A DNA stretch of 64,000 bases, from the NCBI RefSeq assembly GCF_013149805.1, contig NZ_JABEZT010000010.1, positions 37,562-101,561 of the forward strand. The letters run 5' to 3'. The notes below the pieces were generated by a model, which did not search any database, had not been told where the DNA came from, and saw only the letters and a program-made list of their open reading frames with translations. Numbering within the stretch: position 1 is the first letter of the stretch; each line of letters opens with the position of its first letter. The position numbers were made by a program, and so were the translations under genes. The stretch comes from Isoptericola chiayiensis. Lineage in GTDB: Bacteria; Actinomycetota; Actinomycetes; Actinomycetales; Cellulomonadaceae. Positions 59,475-64,000 of this stretch are shown here, in pieces.

Positions 59475-61274
59475 TCAGCGGATCTCGACGATCGGCAGGC
59501 GCAGCGCGCCGGGTGCCGACGCCGGGACCGCGGGCCGTCGGGGTCGCGTCGCCGGCACCGCGACGTACGGGTCCCCGGGCCTCGGTCGCAGGTCAGGGTC
59601 GTCGCGGTTGGGCCACAGCGCGAAGGCGCGCTCGGCCAGCGCCGTGATGGTGAGGGACGGGTTCACGCCCAGGTTGGCGGTCACCGCGGAACCGTCCACG
59701 ACGTGCAGGTCCGGGTACCCGTGCACCCGGTGGTACGGGTCGATCACCCCGGTCTGCGGCGTCCCGCCGATCGTGCACCCGCCCAGGATGTGCGCCGTCA
59801 TCGGCACGTCGAACGGGTCGGCCAGGCTGCCGCCCGCCGTCCCGCCCATGCGGTCGGCCATCGCCCGCACCACCCGGTGGCCCAGCGGGATCCACGAGGG
59901 GTTCGGCTCTCCGCCGCCCTGCACGGAGGTCATCCGGCGGCCGAGGAGCCCGCGGCGCGTGACCGTGGTCAGGGAGTTGTCCTCGGTCTGCATCACCAGC
60001 GCGATGAGGGTCCGCTCGGACCAGCCCCGCAGGTCGAGCAGCGTCGGCAGCTCCTTGCGCCGGCGCCACAGCTCGCCGAGCCAGCGCCGACGTCGTCCGG
60101 GGCCGCCGTCGACGAGGACCGTCTGCAGCAGCCCCATCGCGTTCGAACCCCGGCCGTAGCGCACGGCTTCGACATGCGTGTGCTCGTCGGGGTGGAACGA
60201 CGACGTGATCGCCACCCCGCGGGTGTAGTCCGGCCCGGGGCTGTCCGGACGTCGTGGGGCGACGGCGCCCAGGAGGGCCTCGGAGTTGGTCCGGGTCAGG
60301 TGACCGAGCCGCGGCGACAGGTGGGGCAGGGTGCCGTCGTCACGCAGGGCGTGCAGCAGTCGTTGCGTGCCGAGCGTGCCGGCAGCCAGGACCACCTGCG
60401 TGGCGCGGAACGTCCGGCGACCCGACCACGGGCGTCCCGACCGGTGCGTGCGGACCTCGTAGCCGCCGTCGTCGCGCGGGACGATCGCGTCCACCGTGGT
60501 CAGCGCGTGGACGCGGGCCCCGGCGGCCTCGGCCAGGTAGAGGTAGTTCTTGACCAGGGTGTTCTTGGCTCCGTGCCGGCAGCCGGTCATGCACTCCCCG
60601 CAGTGCAGGCACGGGTGCCGGGCCGGCCCGGCACCCCCGAAGTACGGGTCCGGTACCGCCGAGGTGGGCAGCCCTGGGGCCCCGGGTCCTGTGCGCGGGT
60701 CGCCGAGGTGCACGCCGACACGCGCGCTGTGGAACGTCGAGCCCGCGCCCAGCTTCCGGGCCACGTCGCGCAGGACGTCGTCCGCCGGGGTGCCGCCGCG
60801 GTACTCGGTGACGCCGAGCATGCGTTCCGCCTGGTCGTAGTAAGGCGCCAGCTCGGCCTCCCAGTCGGTGACCGACGCCCACGCCGGGTCCGACCAGAAC
60901 GCGCCGGTCGGGCGGTAGAGCGTGTTGGCGTACACGAGGGAACCGCCACCGACGCCGGCGCCGGCGAGGACCACGACGTCCCGCAGTCGGTGGATCCGCT
61001 GGATCCCGAGGCAGCCGAGGGCCGGTGCCCACAGGAATCGACGCAGGTCCCACGAGGTGCGGGGGAGCTCGTCGTCGCCGAAGCGTCGGCCCGCCTCGAG
61101 CACGGCGACGCGGTACCCCTTCTCCGTCAGCCGCAACGCTGCGACGCTCCCGCCGAAGCCGGAACCGACGACGACGACGTCGAGGCCGGTCGGCTCGTCG
61201 GAGCCTCCCGGGTCCCTGTCGGTGGGAGCGGGCAGGGGCGACGAGCGATCCTCGGACGGCTCCACGACCGGCAT
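59475..61274 (-). CDS. GMC-type FAD oxidoreductase (cholesterol-oxidase-like family)
   Basis: A 599-residue flavoenzyme. FAD motif VVVVGSGFGGSVAALRLTE near residue 32 is followed by VAVLEAG, then GAGVGGGSLVYANTLYR. A ferredoxin-like cluster CLHCGECMTGCRHGAKN near 225 is characteristic of this actinobacterial branch. C-terminal VDGSAVTANLGVNPSLTITALAERA carries the catalytic His/Asn region with Asn in place of His. HILGGCTIG precedes it. It probably oxidises a sterol or another secondary alcohol. No signal peptide is seen. TACTGT lies seven bases before ATG 61274, so leaderless; GTG 61283 is an alternative. Confidence 0.88.
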   Translation of the reverse strand: MPVVEPSEDRSSPLPAPTDRDPGGSDEPTGLDVVVVGSGFGGSVAALRLTEKGYRVAVLEAGRRFGDDELPRTSWDLRRFLWAPALGCLGIQRIHRLRDVVVLAGAGVGGGSLVYANTLYRPTGAFWSDPAWASVTDWEAELAPYYDQAERMLGVTEYRGGTPADDVLRDVARKLGAGSTFHSARVGVHLGDPRTGPGAPGLPTSAVPDPYFGGAGPARHPCLHCGECMTGCRHGAKNTLVKNYLYLAEAAGARVHALTTVDAIVPRDDGGYEVRTHRSGRPWSGRRTFRATQVVLAAGTLGTQRLLHALRDDGTLPHLSPRLGHLTRTNSEALLGAVAPRRPDSPGPDYTRGVAITSSFHPDEHTHVEAVRYGRGSNAMGLLQTVLVDGGPGRRRRWLGELWRRRKELPTLLDLRGWSERTLIALVMQTEDNSLTTVTRRGLLGRRMTSVQGGGEPNPSWIPLGHRVVRAMADRMGGTAGGSLADPFDVPMTAHILGGCTIGGTPQTGVIDPYHRVHGYPDLHVVDGSAVTANLGVNPSLTITALAERAFALWPNRDDPDLRPRPGDPYVAVPATRPRRPAVPASAPGALRLPIVEIR

Positions 61275-61321
61275 GGACGCCACAGTAGCGGGCGCCGCGC
61301 GTCCCGGTGGGGTGGGCGACT

Positions 61322-61351
61322 TTGCCCGACGGCCGCTTCGCCGGTTACGCT
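61322..61351 (+). promoter_or_regulatory. Promoter of tRNA-Ser(GCU)
   Basis: TTGCCC (61322-61327) and TACGCT (61346-61351) are 18 bases apart, and the tRNA starts about 32 bases downstream. Confidence 0.5.
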
Positions 61352-61382
61352 GGGCGCCGCGGCCGCGCAGCGCGGGGCCCGA

Positions 61383-61474
61383 GGAGACGTCGCATAGTCT
61401 GGTCTAGTGCGCCACCCTGCTAAGGTGGTAACGGGGCAACCCGTTCGCGGGTTCAAATCCCGCCGTCTCCGCCA
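61383..61474 (+). tRNA. tRNA-Ser, anticodon GCU
   Basis: A class II tRNA of 89 bases plus an encoded CCA (61472-61474). Acceptor GGAGACG pairs with CGTCTCC; anticodon stem CCACC/GGTGG encloses CTGCTAA with anticodon GCT at 61419-61421; variable arm AACGGG...CCCGTT; T-loop GGTTCAAATCC. Confidence 0.96.
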
Positions 61475-61477
61475 GGA

Positions 61478-61510
61478 AGGCTCCGGTGCTCGACGCCCGG
61501 GGCCTTTTCT
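61478..61510 (+). terminator. Terminator after tRNA-Ser(GCU)
   Basis: GGCTCCGG and CCGGGGCC form an imperfect stem over a nine-base loop, followed directly by TTTTCT. Confidence 0.7.
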
Positions 61511-61550
61511 GTTGGAAGCGGTGGCCTCGGTCACGATCACCCGATCTGGT

Positions 61551-61579
61551 TTGGGTATCGGGTCCGGACGGGGTAGTGT
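61551..61579 (+). promoter_or_regulatory. Promoter of tRNA-Arg(ACG)
   Basis: TTGGGT (61551-61556) and TAGTGT (61574-61579) are 17 bases apart; the tRNA starts 28 bases later. Confidence 0.6.
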
Positions 61580-61606
61580 TCTCGTCGGCCGGTACGGATC
61601 GGCCAG

Positions 61607-61679
61607 GCGCCCGTAGCTCAACGGATAGAGCATCTGACTACGGATCAGAAGGTTGGGGGTTCGAATCCCTCCGGGCGCA
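61607..61679 (+). tRNA. tRNA-Arg, anticodon ACG
   Basis: A 73-base tRNA with acceptor GCGCCCG/CGGGCGC, anticodon stem TCTGA/TCAGA around CTACGGA (anticodon ACG at 61640-61642, the A normally deaminated to inosine) and T-loop GGTTCGAATCC. CCA is not encoded. Confidence 0.97.
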
Positions 61680-61689
61680 CGCAACACCA

Positions 61690-61724
61690 CGGCTTGACCC
61701 TCGGGTCAGGCCGTTCGTGTTTTC
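61690..61724 (+). terminator. Terminator after tRNA-Arg
   Basis: An 11-bp stem with one wobble (61690-61700 with 61703-61713), extended by AACAC/GTGTT, then TTTT. Confidence 0.75.
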
Positions 61725-61873
61725 GGGCCTCGACGGGGTGGCTCAGCAGCGAGGTCCTGCTCGGTGGCGTCCTGCGCCGGGTCGACCGACCTGGCCCCGG
61801 TCCGCCGTTCGTCGGTCGCCGGCCGGCGCGGTGCGACGACACGCTGCGTAGCGCAGGAGAGGGTGACCGCTCG

Positions 61874-63376
61874 ATGAGCGACCAGACCTGGACGACGATC
61901 GCGATCGTCGTGTACTTCGCCGTGATGCTGGGCATCGGCTATGCGGCCTTCCGGAGCACCGACGACCTCGACGACTACATGCTGGGTGGTCGCCGCCTGC
62001 CGCCGGCCGTCGCCGCGCTGAGCGCGGGTGCCTCCGACATGTCCGGATGGCTGCTGCTGGGTCTGCCGGGCGCGATCTACGCCGCCGGGCTCGTCGAGGC
62101 GTGGATCGCCGTCGGGCTCACCGTCGGCGCCTGGTTGAACTGGAAGTTCGTCGCTCCGCGGCTGCGTGCGTACACCGAGCTGTCGAACAACTCGATCACC
62201 GTCCCGAGCTTCTTCGAGAACCGGTTGCGGGACACCTCTCGTCTGCTCCGGGTCGCGGCCGGCCTCATCGTGCTGGTCTTCTTCACGTTCTACGTCTCGT
62301 CCGGCATGGTCGCGGGCGGGACGTTCTTCGAGAGCTCCTTCGACCTGTCCTACCTGACGGGCCTGCTGGTGGTCGGCGGGGTCACGCTGGCCTACACGCT
62401 GTTCGGGGGGTTCCTCGGCGCCACGTGGACCGACGTCGCCCAGGGACTGCTCATGCTGCTCGCGCTGATCGTGGTCCCGATCGTCGCGGTCGTGGAGATG
62501 GGTGGTTGGGGGGTCGTCCGTGAGGGCATCCTCGCCGCGGACACCTCCGCGGCAGCCGACCACCTCTCGTTCGTCGCCGGCGCCTCGGCGACCGGACTGA
62601 TCTCCGCGGTCGCCTGGGGGCTGGGCTACTTCGGCCAGCCGCACATCATCGTGCGCTTCATGGCGATGCGCTCCCCGCAGGACGCGACGACGGGCCGCCG
62701 CATCGGGATCACGTGGATGATCCTGACCGGCGTCGGGGCGGTGCTGACCGGCCTCATCGGCGTGGCCTACGTCAACGTGAACGGCCTGGCGCTCGACAAC
62801 CCCGAGACGATCTTCCTCGTCCTGACGCAGGCGCTCTTCCACCCGGTGGTCGCCGGGATCGTCCTGGCGGCGGTCCTCGCGGCGATCATGTCGACCATCT
62901 CCTCCCAGCTGATCGTCTCCTCGTCGGCGCTGGTCGAGGATCTCGTCAAGATGACCACCCGGCGCGAGCTGTCCGCTCGGGCGCAGGTCATGCTCGGACG
63001 CGGCGGTGTGCTCGTCGTCGCGCTGATCGCGATCGTCATCGCCCTGGACCGCACGACGACGATCCTCGACCTCGTGGGGTTCGCCTGGGCCGGGTTCGGC
63101 GCCGCGTTCGGTCCGATCGTGCTCCTGAGCCTGTACTGGCGTCGGCTCACCCGGTGGGGCGCCCTGGCCGGCATGGTGGCCGGTGCCGTGGTCGCGTTCA
63201 CCTGGGGCCGCAGCGGCCTCGCCGACACCCTCTACGAGATCGTGCCGGGCTTCGTCACGGGCCTCGTGGTGGCCGTCGTCGTCAGCCTGCTGACCCGCGA
63301 CGTGCCCGAGGAGGTGCGCGCGGAGTTCGACGAGGCGCGCCGCCGTGCTGCTGCGGCGCCGGAACCAGCTGCCTGA
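61874..63376 (+). CDS. putP: Sodium/proline symporter (PutP-type SSS family)
   Basis: A 500-residue transporter with 13 helices that imports proline with sodium. The PutP marks are present: FRSTDDLDDYMLGGRRLPPAVAALSAGASDMSGWLLLGLPGA at the N-terminus, SGMVAGGTFFE, YTLFGGFLGATWTDVAQG, GYFGQPHIIVRFMAM and IMSTISSQLIVSSSALVEDL, the last with sodium-site Ser residues. The reading frame extends back through the tRNA-Arg terminator, but MSDQTW is the natural start, with CAGGAGAG upstream. Proline specificity is by family resemblance. Confidence 0.95.
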   Translation: MSDQTWTTIAIVVYFAVMLGIGYAAFRSTDDLDDYMLGGRRLPPAVAALSAGASDMSGWLLLGLPGAIYAAGLVEAWIAVGLTVGAWLNWKFVAPRLRAYTELSNNSITVPSFFENRLRDTSRLLRVAAGLIVLVFFTFYVSSGMVAGGTFFESSFDLSYLTGLLVVGGVTLAYTLFGGFLGATWTDVAQGLLMLLALIVVPIVAVVEMGGWGVVREGILAADTSAAADHLSFVAGASATGLISAVAWGLGYFGQPHIIVRFMAMRSPQDATTGRRIGITWMILTGVGAVLTGLIGVAYVNVNGLALDNPETIFLVLTQALFHPVVAGIVLAAVLAAIMSTISSQLIVSSSALVEDLVKMTTRRELSARAQVMLGRGGVLVVALIAIVIALDRTTTILDLVGFAWAGFGAAFGPIVLLSLYWRRLTRWGALAGMVAGAVVAFTWGRSGLADTLYEIVPGFVTGLVVAVVVSLLTRDVPEEVRAEFDEARRRAAAAPEPAA

Positions 63377-63396
63377 TCGACTTCGTCGCGTCGTCG

Positions 63397-63448
63397 CTCG
63401 GCCCCGGCCCCGTGTCTCCGCTCCTGCGGTGGCGGGACCGGGGCCGAG
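63397..63448 (+). terminator. putP terminator
   Basis: Arms 63397-63412 and 63433-63448 pair over 16 bases with one mismatch, 20 bases after the stop. Confidence 0.75.
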
Positions 63449-63541
63449 CACGTCCGGCGGGCTGGGCGGCCGATGACCAGGCATGGCGGGTTCCCGACGG
63501 CGGCCGGGCGGGCAGAGTGGTGCGCGCCACGTCCAGCCGCG

Positions 63542-63571
63542 TTGACTTCTCCGAGCAGGCGTCGGTAATGT
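63542..63571 (+). promoter_or_regulatory. rRNA operon promoter P1
   Basis: TTGACT (63542-63547) and TAATGT (63566-63571) are 18 bases apart, a near-consensus vegetative promoter in an otherwise gene-free stretch. Between it and P2 lie short palindromes: GTACCGC/GCGGTAC (63673-63691), TCGGA/TCCGA and GGATC/GATCC. Confidence 0.7.
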
Positions 63572-63751
63572 TCTCTGATGTCAGCCCGACGGGCCGACGG
63601 ACACCGAGGAGACAGTCGAGAGGCTGGGTACCGGTGGCCGGGCCGGAGCTGAAAACCACCACCTTCTGGTTGGTACCGCTGCGTGCGGTACGTTCCGGTG
63701 GGGCATCTTCGGACAATATCCGAGTCGCCTGGATCACACGATCCGGGGGAT

Positions 63752-63780
63752 TTGGAGAGAAGATCCGGGAATGCTAAGTT
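63752..63780 (+). promoter_or_regulatory. rRNA operon promoter P2
   Basis: TTGGAG (63752-63757) and TAAGTT (63775-63780) are 17 bases apart, just before the AT-rich leader. Confidence 0.6.
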
Positions 63781-64000
63781 AGAGGGGTTGCCCCGGACGG
63801 GGTCAGGGCGAAGGTTCTGGTCTTGGATGGTTTGCGTCGGTTGTTTGAGAACTCAACAGTGTGCTTGATAGTCAATGCCAAATTTATTGAACCTTCATTG
63901 GTTCATTTGGACTGGATTGGACAGCTAGTTTTTGCTAGTTTGTTTGGTCTGGCCAGTATCGATATGGCATCGCCGGCCTGTTGAGGGTTGGTGGTGTTTT
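63781..64000 (+). ncRNA. rRNA operon leader (16S gene lies beyond the window)
   Basis: The sequence becomes abruptly AT-rich. TTGTTTGAGAACTCAACAGT (from 63841) is the actinobacterial pre-16S leader motif, related to the boxA antitermination signal. Downstream, GCTAGTTT occurs twice, as does a TTCATT phrase, and the last bases include GGTCTGGCCAG, probably the 5' half of the RNase III processing stem. No mature 16S sequence is reached. The 63377-63541 stretch holds only the putP terminator. Confidence 0.85.

Noticed and set aside
61694..61873. A longer PutP start inside the tRNA-Arg terminator
   Set aside because: The upstream codons have no family similarity and overlap a terminator; MSDQTW has the ribosome site.

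Overview
The window is very GC-rich, with GTG starts, stop/start overlaps of the GTGA/ATGA kind, leaderless genes with a TANNNT box 6-8 bases before the start, and a Bpa protein ending in GQYL. These point to an actinobacterium. The gene set (heme cluster, conservon, LPxTG surface protein, DUF5926, DUF6510) fits Micrococcales, perhaps Promicromonosporaceae or Cellulomonadaceae. That placement is inference; no rRNA body is present to confirm it.

Layout. 1-2475: copper homeostasis on the minus strand (CsoR repressor with its operator, CopZ chaperone, and a CPx copper ATPase cut by the left edge). 2502-4045: HU-like nucleoid protein and a secreted protein. 4101-14681: heme synthesis in two minus-strand operons, hemC-hemD-hemB-hemL and hemE-hemG, with hemA divergent from hemE. 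The two operons are separated by a plus-strand island (secreted repeat protein, methylglyoxal synthase, spermidine-synthase-like enzyme). 14835-20080: small membrane protein, Ppx/GppA phosphatase, a CoA-transferase with permuted halves, VOC protein, DUF5926 protein and a family 2 glycosyltransferase. 20118-21711: a molybdopterin oxidoreductase / flavin reductase / DUF6510 trio. 21712-22148: a gene graveyard holding C-terminal scraps of an alkyl sulfatase, a DUF4143 ATPase and an EfeB-type peroxidase. 22149-26829: intact alkyl sulfatase, EfeB-type peroxidase, PCuAC copper chaperone and a His-rich membrane protein.

26998-36396 encodes a giant (about 3,130-residue) sortase-anchored surface protein with 11 DUF5979-like repeats and a higher-order repeat. 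37017-41714 encodes a 1,565-residue membrane protein made of two tandem copies of one module. Then follow a lipid/diacylglycerol kinase, serS, a HAD phosphatase and map; serS and the HAD gene are bracketed by two clusters of one 20-bp intergenic repeat. 46264-49674 is an ABC sugar importer without its ATPase, behind a LacI-like operator. Next come two DUF805 proteins, an EamA transporter, the Bpa proteasome activator and a quinone oxidoreductase.

53395-59279 is a complete conservon (CvnA kinase-like, CvnB roadblock, CvnC DUF742, CvnD GTPase). It is followed by tRNA-Ser(UGA), a GMC oxidoreductase, tRNA-Ser(GCU), tRNA-Arg(ACG), a PutP-type sodium symporter, and the promoters and AT-rich leader of an rRNA operon whose 16S gene lies beyond the right edge.

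No CRISPR array, insertion sequence or prophage is visible. The most unusual items are the two internally duplicated giant proteins, the remnants at 21755-22150, and the family of long intergenic palindromes and 20-bp repeats.
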